Source: Melanocharis versteri (Eukaryota; Chordata; Aves; Passeriformes; Melanocharitidae). From it: a stretch of 64,000 nt of DNA. The DNA lies in the NCBI GenBank assembly GCA_013397845.1, contig VZTG01004202.1:102402-166401 (forward strand), written 5' to 3'. Every line of letters starts with the position of its first letter. Position 1 is the stretch's first letter. The position numbers and the translations under genes are program-made. The notes beneath the pieces are model-generated. The model was not told the DNA's origin. It saw nothing but the letters and a program-made list of their open reading frames with translations, and ran no database searches. Shown in pieces: positions 46,601-58,700 of the stretch.

Positions 46601-49600
46601 TTTTTCCAGAATTAATTTCCATTTAAATGCAATAATCATTCAGCTGTCGTCTGACTGTTCATTTTCATTTTAATCAGTGTGTCCCCAGCAATCCCTGTCG
46701 TCCCTGTGGCCCCATTGGTGCTCTGCACACCCCCTCTGTTACATTTCATTTTTCTACCTTTATTTAATTCTGCAGGAAGGCGGCATAAAAAAGATCTTTT
46801 TCTATGGCAGCAGCTTCCACTTCTTTTTGGATTTTGCTCTTCGGGGATTATTTTCTGGGACCAGGAGAGACACAGCTGCTCTTGCCTGGTGGATGGGCCA
46901 GGTTTTGATAAATCTTTGTTATCGTTAATGTAATGAAACTTTTTCTCTGCCAACAACCAGTGCCCCAACAAAACTCTGGGATGAAGTGGGCTGGCATTTC
47001 CCATGGGAAGGCAGGGAAACCTGGGATCCCCACCACAGGCACTGGCTGTGTGTTGCACTGGGGGTTTTGAACTTCTGCTCTCCCAGTTTTCTCCCTCAGA
47101 GGTTCCGTTTGTGTCTCCACAGGATGGACGACATCCAGCTCTGTAAGGAAATCAGCCGGCTGAAAACAGAGCTCCAACAACTCCTAGCCCTGCCAGGTAA
47201 GGCTTTGGGCGAGCTCCCCGAAGGTGCTGCGTGCCCTGGGCCCAGTGCAGGTGTGGCAGGGGCGATGGGTGCAGGCAGGGCCCAGCTGTGCACATCCGTG
47301 TCCCCAGGCAGCTGCTCAGCCCTCAGTGCTGTGCCCGGGGTTATCCCAAAGCCCAGGGTGGCCCTGTCAGTGCCACAGTGCCGCCGTGCTGGGTGTGCCT
47401 GGCAACCTTCAGCACGTGGGTGCTGCTTAATATGCAGGTGCTGCTCACTTCAATAAACCTGGCTCGGCATCCAGACGGAGGCTCAGCCAGGAAGGGGAGC
47501 ATCCTGCCATAAAAACAGGAGCTCCTTGCCAAACAGACGCAAATCTCATGGGGGCTTTTAATTCCAACATCTTCCAGTCCATAAACCAAGACTTTCCCTA
47601 AACCATGGCTCAGAGCAGAGATAAATTTGTCTTTTCATTGCTGGAGAAATGAGTCTGGCTTTCCTTCGTCTGCTTTGGGCTATCATTTCATGTCTTTTCA
47701 GCACTCCCAGACTCAGCTGAGAGCAGAAATTCTGCTCTTTTTGTCTTCTTTGTAAGTTGACTCAGATCAGTCTGTGCTGGAAAAATCCTGTACATCCCTG
47801 TTCTTGTGAGACAGCCACGGCAGCCTTCGGTTTGGATAAAGACGGGAACACGTCAGTGCTTACTCAGAGCCCAGCCAGGGCTGGGGCTTGAAATGTCCCC
47901 AGCCAAGGTGCCTTTAATGATTCAGATTATCACCGTGGTCGTCATGGGCTCTGACATCAGCCAGGGGGGAGAAAGGGACAGTGTTTGTTCAGGGGGACCT
48001 TAACTCTGACAGGTTCTTCCTCATGATTGCAGGTTGTTAATTAACTGCAAATAGCCGGTGTTAATTAACCCCAAATAGTCGGTGCTTGGGCACAGCCTGA
48101 TGCTTCCCATTTGTGTGGCAGCCAAATGCCACTTGCAGTGCCCCTGTCCCCAGCAGGCAGGTGGGGGCTGCTCAGAGACAGCGCCCAGGTGACTCTGCAT
48201 TAACGCAGGGGGTGGGAGAGCCCAGCCCCCAGCCAGAGCAGCTCCCTGTGCCAGGGAGCTCATTCCCTGCACCAGAGAGCGTTACACTGATCTCAGAGTG
48301 CAGGGAAATCCTTTGTTTGTGGGGGTGTTTTACAACAGGATGGGTCTGAGGGCTTCCTCCTGCCCGGCAGCACCTGGATCAATTTTCCAGCTACGAATCA
48401 ATCCTTGGTTTAGGACCTGCTGAGACCCAGCTGGCTGCGAATTTTACTGTATTTTTATTTATCTGAAGGAAGGTTGATCCAGTCTGGGCTGGGCTGGTTT
48501 TGGAGCCGGCTGGAGAATTCAGACTTGGCATTAAGCAGTACAAACAGCCATAGTTCCCAGCTCAGGTGGCTCTCCATTGATGTTTCCCTCTCCTTATCCC
48601 CCTGGCTGTTGTCTCCATGAATCCCACTGTACCCCATTCCATACCAATTTACACAGGACAGGAATTCTGGGAGGGTCCTCCAGGCCTTCACTCACTGCCC
48701 AGAGATCTGTGGCACGAGTGGGTCCTGCCCAAGCTAGGTCAGCCGGGGGTTCAGTGACAACCAAGGCTGATGGATCCCAGAAGAGCCTGGCAGACACTTG
48801 TGGCTGGGGTGGGAATGGGGTTTGGAGGGAATGGGATCACCAGGACCAGCAAAGAAATAAGGCTGCAGACCCAGTGGATTGTGTGGGTTTCCATGTCTCC
48901 ATGTGTGGGATAAACAGAGGGAGGCGTTCCCAGGGTACCTGCTCGTGTTGGTAATTCCCTGGACACCTGAATCCCGGGTTCCTCAGCCACAGGGAGGACC
49001 TGGCTCCGGGGTCTCTGGGCTCTTACCCAGCTCAGGGCCAAGCAGGGGCTCCGTCAGCTGGGAAATGGGGTCAGACACATCCTGGCTGTGGGACAGCAGC
49101 CGAGCTGGCATTTCTGAGCTGGCTGGGCCCTGGTCACCAGCCCTGCAGCAGAGCAAGGGGAGGGCCCCACGGTCACCTCCCACCAGAGAGGGCACCCTGA
49201 AGGGTCCTTTCTGTGCTCTGCAGAGCTCACAGTGGCACCTTGCAGTCCTCAGCCCTGGGAAAGTTTGGGGAGAAGCTAAAACTTCAAATATGATGACAGC
49301 AGAGCTGTCACCTCCAGCCAGGGGCGTTGGGATGAGATTCCTGCTCATTGAGCAGCCGGAGCCTGGATCCGGCTGCTTCCACTGGGTTGGCTTTGCCCCA
49401 CGCTCAGAGTTGAGCAGAAGTGATCAGGTCTGGCCTTGGCAGGGGGAAAATGGTCCCTGTGGGTGTGAACTGTGCTCCCTGTGCCGCAGAGAACCAGAAG
49501 TCCAACGAGGAGAAGCAGAGGGAAGAGGAGCTGGTGCAGCAGATCCACAAGCTGGTGGAAACACGGGATTTCCTGGTGGATGATGTGGAGTTTGAGAGGC

Positions 49601-50903
49601 TCAGGTAGCTGGTGTCACCCATTCCTTGTGCTGGGGACAGTGCAGTCCATCCCCTGAGCTGTGTCCTGCCTTCCCAGAGCTCCTGGGGGCCTTGCTGCTA
49701 CTTTCCCGAGCAGTAACCAAGTTGTTTGTCACAGGGAAAGGGAAGAAGACAAGGAAATGGCTGAGTTCCTGCAGAGCAAGCTCTCCAAAAGCTACCTCCA
49801 GCGAGCAAGTAGGTGCTGATGGGGTTTATTCCTCACACTGAACCTCCCTGGCATTTTTCCCCTTTCCCAAGCACTCTGTCTCCGAGATTTTACTGCCTGG
49901 GACTGGCTTACCTGGAGAGGGGGGGGAAATGGAACTGGGGGATGCTGGTGCTTGATGTCACATCATGGGAACACCTGGAATTGGAACAGATGTTAGGAAT
50001 CTATTTCCCTCCTGGCATTTCCCACCATGTCCTATGAGAATGGGGCTGGGGAGGGGCTCTCTTAGAGCTGACAGGCCTCCTCTGGCCCTTGAACATTGCC
50101 TCATGCCTCAGGTGGATGCAGGATGGACACCACGTCCTCTGATGACAGCCACCCCCTTCCCTGTGCTCTGTCACCTCCCCAGGGTGGTGGGAGGCATTCC
50201 CAGCCCTGAGGACACCCCGGAGCACCCACGGCAGTGTCCTCGTGGTGCAGGATCTGGGGAGACCCCGGAGCACTCATGGCAGTGTCCTCGTGGTGCAGGA
50301 TATGGGGAGACCCCAGAGCACCCACGGCAGCGTCCTTGTGGTGCAGGATCTGGAGAGACCCCAGAGCACCCACGGCAGTGTCCTTGTGGTGCAGAATATG
50401 GGGGACCACGGAGCACCCATGGCAGTGTCCTCATGTGCAGGATCTGGGGAGATCCCGGAGCCCCCACGGCAGTGTCCTTGTGGTGCAGGATCTGGGGAGA
50501 CCCCGGAGCACTCACGGCAGTGTCCTTGTGGTGCAGGATCTGGGGAGACCCCGGAGCACCCACGGCAGTGTCCTTGTGGTGCAGGATCTGGGGAGACCCC
50601 GGAGCACTCACGGCAGTGTCCTTGTGGTGCAGGATCTGGGGAGACCCCGGAGCACTCACGGCAGTGTCCTCATGTGCAGGAGCTGTGGCTCTGAGGGGGT
50701 GAGCAGCAGCCCCAGAGGAGCTCTGAGCACCAGCCCTGGGCTGTGCCCTGGTCCCCAGGCAGACCCAGATTCCTGTTCCCACAGCTCCAGTCCGAGAGAA
50801 GAAGATGACATCGAGGGGACAGCAAACCTCCGCTCCCTATGTGACCAAGACGGGCCTGACCCTGCTCAAGGAGTGCTGTGGCTTCACCTGCTCCATCATG
50901 TAG
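43426..50903 (+). CDS. BMERB1-like: BMERB1-like protein (bMERB domain, C-terminal CaaX box)
   Basis: bMERB domains bind Rab GTPases through a curved three-helix bundle. Exons: about 43426-43601 (5' edge uncertain), 44329-44449, 47123-47196, 49490-49604, 49735-49808, 50785-50903; all introns are GT-AG and phases fit. Landmarks match human BMERB1: IVSMAD, IREILVRRESELRYMMDDIQ, REEELVQQIHKLVETRDFLV, EEDKEMAEFLQSKL, then TKTGLTLLKECCGFTCSIM. The last four residues, CSIM, form a CaaX prenylation box (human BMERB1 ends CNIM). Predicted helices are highly charged. The start codon is not identified; the CpG island at 38.5-38.9 kb may be the promoter. It differs from BMERB1 at many positions and sits in the PIK3R6-MFSD6L-CCDC42 block, so it is more likely a paralog than BMERB1 itself. 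Confidence 0.85.
44843..45029. repeat. 24-bp/48-bp minisatellite in a BMERB1-like intron
   Basis: Alternating 24-bp subunits (one with AAGGCCTGGCTTTGCCTCAG, one with AAAGATCTGGCTTTGTCCC) form a 48-bp dimer repeated about four times. Confidence 0.9.
48036..48083. repeat. 24-bp duplication with TTAATTAA sites
   Basis: GTTAATTAAC-led units start at 48036 and 48060 in a BMERB1-like intron. Each contains a homeodomain/HNF1-like half-site. Confidence 0.7.
48280..48302 (-). mobile_element. Short fragment identical to part of the solo LTR
   Basis: These 23 bases are identical to 51457-51479 within the minus-strand solo LTR, so this is probably a relic of a related LTR. Flanks do not match. Confidence 0.5.
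50212..50695. repeat. 48-bp VNTR, about ten copies, last BMERB1-like intron
   Basis: Units start GGAGCACYCACGGCAGTG and end TCTGGGGAGACCCC; a few copies carry short deletions (for example near 50,430). Period 48 is divisible by three, which keeps long spurious frames open on both strands. Confidence 0.95.
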
Positions 50904-51411
50904 GGCATTGCCAGCCCCTGGCACAGGACACACCGTGGTAGGGGCACCTCCTGGGAATCTGGGATGGGCAGGAGGGGCTTCCTTGGTGCTGGGCCTTCCT
51001 TGGAGCTGGTTCTTCCTGGGCAGCCCTACAGGGATGTGCCATAATTTTGGGAACAGAGATTGCCCAGGGTGCTGTGTCAGTGGCACAGGACAATCCTGTG
51101 GCTGCTGAGCCAACCAAGCAGTTCCCACCTGTCTGCCAGTGGGTCAGGACATAACTCATCCTAAATTCTGTGGGAATGGCAGAAACCCATAGAGGTGCTG
51201 CTTGCCAGTGCAGCCTGATGTGAGCTCCCCACCCCAATCCCAGGAGGAGGTTGAAGTGACCTGGCAGAGATGGGGGTGGGATCCCCACTGGAGCGGCTGT
51301 GCCTGGCTCCGGCTGCCTCCCTGCTCTGTGGATGGCTCTGCTCCAGAGCACTTGCTGCCAAAATTGGGATTTGGAGGTGCAAACAAGGCCAGCAAGGCCT
51401 AAACAGCTTGG
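50904..51411. other. 3' flank of the BMERB1-like gene
   Basis: Probable 3' UTR and intergenic sequence. I see no AATAAA in the first 500 bases after the stop and no other feature. Confidence 0.5.
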
Positions 51412-51417
51412 GGTGGG

Positions 51418-51974
51418 TGTCACGATCTGCTACCACCAGCGGGAGTCGTGGTGGTTCGTTACACTGATCTCAGAGTGCAAAAGAAACACAAGCGGGGAAA
51501 GCTTTTGCTTCAAATCAAAACAATGCACTTTTATTGAGTGCCAACAATATGACTATGTGATAGAAGAGGGGGAGAGATATAAGGAAACAAAGGATAGAGA
51601 GAAACGTGGGGGGAAGGGTTAATAGCTACCAATGGCGAGTCAGGATCCTCATGGTCCGTCTTCTTTCCGTGGGGAGATCTCAAAGGGGGTCTCTTCAGAA
51701 AGTCCTTTCATAGTCTTTTCAAAAGCGGGGGGCAACCAGCCAAAAGGTGGGGAAGCGATAACAGTGCAGGGTCTAGGCACAGCTTGCTGCAGTGCCGTCC
51801 CTCCCGTAACAACTTGTTCAGCGTTCACGCCTGCAAATACTTGGCAAACATCCCCCCTCGGTCTGGCCAGGACTCCTGTGCCCCTTTCCCCCTTAGAGAT
51901 TTTTAGGGTTTTTCAGTCTTTGTCTTCGTCGACGATCGTGAGACAGATGAGGGATCCACGGACCGTCTCTTACA
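51418..51974 (-). mobile_element. Intact solo LTR of an endogenous retrovirus
   Basis: 557 bp bounded by TGT...ACA and flanked by an exact 6-bp target-site duplication GGTGGG (51412-51417 and 51975-51980). On the minus strand it carries AATAAA (51530-51535), a TATA-like element about 40-50 bp upstream of that and a U5-like 3' end. A 6-bp duplication suits alpha/beta-type (ERVK-like) elements. No internal retroviral genes are present. Confidence 0.88.
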
Positions 51975-51980
51975 GGTGGG

Positions 51981-53511
51981 CTTCCCCCAGAGGGTGATGA
52001 GCACAGAGGTGCAGCACCCGACTGACCCTGCATGGGACAAGCTCTGTGTGAGGGGAAGGCGATGGTGCCAGAGATCCAGGGGGTTGTAGCCTCCGTGGGA
52101 GGATCCATCTCATGCCAGTGGAGATTTCTCTGTGGCCAGTGGCAGCAGTTCATCCCAGGCAGTGGGTGCTCTGTAAAGCAGGGTTGGCTCTGTGGCCCCT
52201 GGAGAAGGGAGGCACAAGGGGATCTGTGGCTGTGATTCCTGATTTCCCACCTCCTGCCTTTGCTCCTCAGGTCTGCAGCCAGACTCCGCTCCCTGCTCTC
52301 CTCCGAGAGATCCAACGTCCATCATTGTCCATCAGGAACGAAACTCCCCTGCAGCAGCACCACTGAGGTCTCCCAGGCTGGCTGGGCAGGTCTGGCTGGT
52401 GGCACAGATCCTGGTGGCCCCATGTCCTCCATGGCAGCACAGACACCACGTCCCACCCTGGCTCGGCCTGGAAACTGTCACAGCAGCAGGGAGCCCACGG
52501 CACAGGACTGGAGCATCCTGCACCTGGGATGAGAGATAAAAAACACCTGGAGCTGCTGCTGGGAGAACATCCTGCTCCACCATCCAGGACATGCTGTGGT
52601 CACTGATGATGGTCTCATCCTCAGCCTTGCACCACTCTGCGGGTGTCCATGGGATGATTCCTGAGGACTCCTGGTGAGGAATGGTTTGGGTCTTGTTTTT
52701 GCTGTGGCTTTGCTGCAAGGAGCCCTTTGGCTCTGGTGGAGCCGAGCAGGGCTGCAGGGCAGTCCCTGGAGCCAGCTGGAGCAGGGATGCTCCCTGTGGA
52801 GCCACCACTGGAGCACAGGCTGGGGCACAGGAGCCACTGTCCTCCCCTCACTCTGGCTGGGGTCAGTGTCCAGCTCCAAGGAAAAGGAGGAAATCAGAGC
52901 AAAAGGAGCAAAATTCAGAACAGAGCCACCTGCGGGACAGAATGGAAACCAAACAGGAGCTGGGAAAAGTGGCAGATGAAGGTGGAGACCTCAGGTGAGA
53001 TGCTCTCAGTGCCAAGGGGACACTCAGTCCTGTCCCCAGTGCCCCAGCCAGCGCCTCTGGGCTGGCACCATGAGCTGGACACAGCCTCGTGCAATTGGGG
53101 CACCCCGAGGTCACCCAGTGTCTCCGTCCCTTGTCCCTTGTGAGCACCCCCTGTGCTGGGGTGGCACAGCCAGAGCTGCTGGTGCCATGGCCCAGGACAA
53201 GGCCTGTCCCACCTCCTGCCCTGCCTGGGGGCTGCTGTGGCTTCCCTGGGTGGCCTGGGGTGGCCTCCCCTCGGGGTGGCTGCCCAGGAGCTCTGGCCTC
53301 CCCCGCTCTGGCCAAAATGCTGCTCCCCCAGCTCAGCCCTGCGGTGGGGCCATGCCATGGGGTCCCTGCCTGGGTCACTGCCTGGCACTCCCAGGAGGTG
53401 TCACAGCCCACGGGGCTCCTTCCATCACACCTGGCTGCATGTTTATCAAACACTGTGCAGGTGGGATCCTTCCTGCAGCAGTGCCATGGGCAGGTCCAAG
53501 TTCCTCCAGCA
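51981..53511. other. Intergenic, no gene seen
   Basis: Several exon-like stretches were checked (for example the charged frame at about 52,880-52,997 that ends at a GTGAGA donor), but none resembles a known family. Confidence 0.4.
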
Positions 53512-53925
53512 TATCATTGAATCGTGGAATGGTTTGGGCTGGAAGGGACCTCAAAGCCCATCCCGTTCCACCCCTGCCATGGCAGGGACACCTTCCACTG
53601 TCCCAGGCTGCTCCAAGCCCTGTCCAGCCTGGCCTTGGGCACTGCCAGGGATCCAGGAGCAGCCACAGCTTCTCTGGGCACCCTGTGCCAGGGCCTCCCC
53701 ACCCTCCCAGGGAACAATTCCTTCCCAATATCCCATCTAACTCTGCCCTCTGGCAATGGGAAGCCATTCCCCCCTGTCCTGGCACTCCAGGCCTTTGTAG
53801 AGGGTCTCTCTCCATCTTTCTTTTTGACTCCTTTAAGTACTGGAAGGCCACAATTAGGTCGCCCTGAAGCTTCCCTTCCCCAGGCTGAACAATCCCAGCT
53901 CTCCCAGCCTTCCTGCCAGAACACC
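53512..53925 (-). mobile_element. CR1 LINE 3' end, minus strand
   Basis: Reverse-complement CR1: CGTGGAATGGTTTGGGCTGG, CCCTGCCATGGCAGGGACAC, the CCAGGCTGCTCCAAGCC block, AGGTCGCCCTGAAG and CCAGGCTGAACAATCCCAG. It is the longest CR1 copy here. Confidence 0.9.
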
Positions 53926-55703
53926 CCATGTGTGTGGAGCTATTCTCCAACCTCTGATGGGGTTTCCACTCCCTTGTCCTTCCTGGGCAACCTCCTCCAT
54001 CCCACAGCCAGAAGTCCCCAAACGAAACCAGTCTGGCTTGTCCCAGCCCAGGGTGCAAGGCCCCAGTGGGCTGATGTGACACCCACAACTGACTCCAGCA
54101 AACGTGACCCTGCTTTGGCTCTGTCACCTCTGAGTTGACACCAATGCCGAGTTTGAAGCCTCCCACTTCATGCTGCTCATTGTCAATGCCCTACAACCTC
54201 CTACAGCCATCCTCTGCCACTTCCTGCTGCTCTCCTGGCTCGGGAGAGGCTGCGGTGTGTGCTGGAGGGAGCACCCTGCAGATCCCAAACGGAGCCACAG
54301 AGCTGCTCTGTACTCTGCCAGCCCTGTGCAGTGGGACGGGTGCAGGGCACAGGTGGGGCTGTTATCCAGGCCATCCAGCAGCAGCATCCATCCAGCCTGG
54401 AGCCGATCCCATCCTGAAGCCAATCCCACTCTGGAGCCGACCCCACCCTGGAGCCGACCCCACCCTGGAGCCGATCCTGTCCTGGGCCATTCCCTGCTCC
54501 TCCAGAGACTCTCCAGGGCTGCTCTGCTTGGCCCACAGGGGTTTGCTTTGATCCACACACGCCAAAGGCTCCTCACTGTCCTGCCTTCCCAGGGCCTTAC
54601 TGGGACAGTGAGGGACTCAGCCACTGCGTTTGGTCGGGCTGAGAGGGAGCCAGAGGCCAGGAAGAGCCCTGGATTCCAAGCTTGCCCCCTCTGGACCCAG
54701 CCGGTGCAGGCAGGAGGACGGGCAGGGTCTGTCTGTGTGTCCCAGCTCTGTCCCTGTGGCTGCTCCTGGAGAAGGCTCAGGCTTGCTCCCCTGGGCACAT
54801 GGAACTGCTGGAACTGCTGGAAAAGGTGCCCAGCCCACGGGAGTGACACTGGTTCATGTGCATTGATCTCAACCCAAACCAATAAATGTCTGTTGGAAGC
54901 TCCGTAGGTGTTTTCCCCAGCTGGGACCTTTTTAGGAGATGGCTCAGCTGTGTCACAGCAGGGTGGGTAAGGAGGAACAGAAACCTGATCCTAAAAAGTC
55001 AGGCTGGACTTTGGAGTTCCCTGGAATGCCCAGAGCACCTCCTGCTGCTGCAGCAAGATCCCCAACCCTTCCATTTCTGGCTCTAACCCACATTTCACTT
55101 CTGGTCCCTCAGTGTCCTCCACCAGCCCCTGGGGACAGCTGTGTCCCCAGTTGTCCCTCACACGGGCAGGGGACAGCTGTGTCCCCAGCTGTCCCTCAGG
55201 GGGCAGGGGCAGAGCTGCTCCTCTCCCACGAGCTCCTGCCACCTGCCACCACTGAGAGGCATCCAAATGGGTGACGGGGTGGCGGTGGGTGGCCAAGGAG
55301 GGGGGAGCTGAGTCACCTCTCAGGACGGGTGCGGATGATCCTGTCCCTTTGGAAATGTCACAGCTGAGAGGAGATACAAGGCCATAAAGGCACAGCATCC
55401 TCTGTACTCTGGGATGAGTCAGGAGTTGACTTTTCCAGAGCAGGCAGCAGCTCTTGGTGGCACCATCTGTGTCTCTGTGAGATCTCTGGGACCCCCGAGA
55501 ACCACATAGGGCTCACTCCCTCCTGCTTTTCTCTCTTCTGCTGCTGAGTATTTGGGCTCACAGAAGAGCAGGGAAGGGCAGCAGGAAATGAAGAGATGCC
55601 TTAAAATATTTGCTATTTTTTTTAGTCTCCAATATCTGCAGGGTTCTCTTGTCCTTTCCTTTCCCTGCCTGCCCTGCTGCTCCCTTGCCGGCAGAGAAGG
55701 CCC
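53926..55703. other. Intergenic, no gene seen
   Basis: A plus-strand AATAAA at 54881-54886 has no recognised gene upstream. A short degenerate repeat (GGAGCCGACCCCACCCT units) lies at about 54,395-54,480. Confidence 0.45.
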
Positions 55704-58700
55704 TCACAGAGGTCGGCTGCGCTTCTTCATGTCCTCCGTGAAGTCATGGAGGTCGTGGATAAATTGCTGGATCTAGGGTGGGAAAGGGAGATGGCAGGGT
55801 CAGGGAACACGAACAGGAGGCAGAGGGGAGCCTCTCCCTCCTGGAGGGCAGATGTCCCCAAGCTAAGTGACGGGACAATAGGCGCTTGCTGGATCTGCAG
55901 CACCACAATGTGCCTCTGTGGGGGAATGAAACCAGACCTTGGCCACGGCTGGATCTGCACCCCTGCATCCCTGGACCCCTGCACCCCACACCCCTGCATC
56001 CCTACCCCCTTGCACCCCCTGTCCCTGCATCTCCATATCCCTGCATCCCCGCACCCCCTGTCCCTGCCTGGCTCCCACTCCTTCTGCCCCCACAAGGCCC
56101 CACTCCCTGCTCCACCTTCTGGGAAGGGCCAGGTTTGCCTGGTGTCCCCACCACTCCCCGTGCCCAGGGACCCCAGGGGAGAAGGGAGGGTCTGTTGGGC
56201 CTGGGGGCTCCCCCTCCCTTTGGGAGAGTCATTCCTGTGGCTTTTCCTGGGCAGGGAGCAGGGCTCTGCTCTGCCTTTACCATGTCCAGCTGCCTATGGC
56301 TGTCCCCAGCTGCCACCTTGCCCTTTGGCTGGAGCCGTGTGCTGGCGGCTTGGAAGAGGCTGTGGATGGCCATGTTAAGGGACTTCAGCTCCGTGGCTTT
56401 CCTGGCAGCCCTGTCCTGGACCTCAGCCCAGCGATCCTCCTGGGGGACACAAGACACATCCCAGCAAAGCTGCTTCAGCACCGGGACCCCGGCGTGGAGA
56501 CCCCAAATTCCACTCTCATCCGGGCTGGGAAGAACCCAGCCTTGCCCAGGGCTGGGCTGGAGCTGGTCCAGCCTGGTGTGGTGGGAGCAGATCCAGGAAC
56601 CAGCCCAGCTGTTTTCCAGCTCCTGCAGTGCTCACCCTGGCATGTCCTCCCTGCCAGCCCCATCTGCTCCCCACGGCAGGGACAGATCCCCTGCAGCAGC
56701 ACTGCCACTGTCACCTCCCAGACCTGCTGCTTCCCAGCGCTTCCTGATGACAAACCTGCTCCACACCTGGGCTCTCACTCTTCCTCCTGCAGCCCCGTGG
56801 AGGGATCAGGCATCTCCTCCCACCACAACCTCTGCTCCTGGGCCCTGCCACGAGCCCCTGGCTGCAGGAGGAGCCAGCAGCCAGTCCTGATTCAGCCAGG
56901 CCTTGGAGAGCTCCCCTGCCCACCCCACAGTTCCTTACCCACTGGCGGATGTCACTTTGAGCCTGGTCAAAAGATTCTTTGAGCTGCACCAGGTCATTCT
57001 TGCACTGAAGCATCTCAGCCTCCTTCTCTTCCCTGATCTGCTGCTGCAGGACCTTGCCCTGCTCCATCAGCTGCCGGTGCCACCACTGGGACTGCAGCAG
57101 GTCCTTGCGTGTCCTCACCAGGGCCTTGTAGTAGGAAATGATGTCCTCGACGTCCCGGAACTGCAGCGCAGGATGCTGGGGTCAGTGACACCCTGCCCTC
57201 CCCTCACTGGGTTCCCCTGCCCTGACCAGGGCCCAGGCCTCCCCAGCTGTCTGATCTTCCTTTCTCCATTGTCCCTGCTGGTCCCTGAGCATGGCCACAT
57301 TCCCTGGGCAATGACATGCACAGTGCCAGGAACTGGCAGTGGCACAGGGGAGGTGTCACAGCTCTGCCCCAGGGGAGCAGTGCTGGGATGAAACACAACA
57401 GCTCCATGTCCCCAGGCCCTGGGAGGCAGCAGCAGCACGAGGGATGCATGGAGAGATGTCCCAGCATCCTGGAGAGAAGATACAGCTTTCCTGACAACCG
57501 CCTGGGTCCCATCCCTGGGCAGTTTTCACCTCTCCCAAACCATCAGTGTGACCTGGAATGGTGACACCAAGGGGGCCCTGTTCCCCTGAGCCCAGAGCTT
57601 TCCCCCCTTCTCATGGTTTTTGTTCAATGTTCTCAATCCTTCACCTGTTCTGGCTCTCCTCTCCTGACCCTGCTCCCTGTGGCTCACCTTGGCTGCAAGG
57701 GAGCCCTTCCCACCGCCCCTGGAGTCTCTGGGTTTGATCAAGGGTTGCTTTCCCTGGCCTTGCCTCATCCCCTCTAGTTTAAACCCAGGTGAGGCCCTCC
57801 CTGAGCCACGTCCGAGCTCACCTGTGAATTCTCCACCACATCCTCCAGGTACCTCTTGAACAGGGAGTACTTCAGCAATTTTTTTGAGAGTTTCTGGTGC
57901 TGTTTTCTGAGGGCTTCCAGTTCCCTCCTAGCTCTCAAGAGCTCACTCTCCCTTTTTGTATTCTCCTCCTTCTCTTCTTTGGCTTTCTTCAGAGCTTGAG
58001 TTCGCAGCCTTTCATTCTCCTGGCGAGGTTTCCCCAGCACCACACACAGCCAGAGCGAAAGGAAGGCAGGGGAAGGTGGAGCTGGCTCAGTCAAGGGCAC
58101 TGGAAGGAGATGCCTCCAGAGAGGAGACCTCAGCACTGCAGCACCCCAGGACCATTCCCCCTCCCTGTTTCCCAGGGTCACCCCTCTTGCATTGTCCCTT
58201 TGGCCTGGGGGCAGCACCCGGGGTGGGACTGTGCCTTTCAGACCTCCTTTACCTGTCCCTGGAACATTGCTGGGTGTCCACGGTGGGGACAAGGCTGAGA
58301 GCCCTCCTCAGGAGATCCCAAGGCACAGGACAAGGCTGAGAGCCCTCCTCAGGAGATCCCAGGGCACAGGACAAGGCTGAGAGCCCTCCTCGGGAGATCC
58401 CAGGGCACAGGAGAAGGCTGAGAGCCCTCCTCGGGAGATCCCAGGGCACAGAAGGCTGAGAGCCCTCCTCGGGAGATCCCAGGGCACAGGAGAAGGCTGA
58501 GAGCCCTCCTCGGGAGATCCCAGGGCACGGGACAAGCTCTCTCCTGCCCAGAGTGCAAATCCCTGTTCCTCACAGCTCCGGCCTCATGGGAGGCTTGGCC
58601 AGGAGTGCTGACCCAAGACTCTTCCCAAGGGAGAGGAGTTGGTGCTGTGGCTGAGCAGGGGCAGTGTGCCAGGTGTGCCAGGTGCACGAGGTGTGCCGAG

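Noticed and set aside
50171..50941. Long frames on both strands at 50.2-50.9 kb
   Set aside because: Produced by the 48-bp VNTR; the real coding exon here is only 50785-50903.
52880..52997. Charged exon-like frame ending at a GTGAGA donor
   Set aside because: Low-complexity Lys/Glu composition, no recognised homolog and no partner exons.
54150..54300. Hydrophobic frame reading FMLLIVNALQPPTAILCHFL
   Set aside because: No family recognised and no convincing splice sites or start; treated as chance.
55886..56982. Two plus-strand frames of 334 and 347 codons
   Set aside because: They lie antisense to CCDC42 exons 6 and 7 introns, overlap each other and are sustained by C/T-rich repeats.
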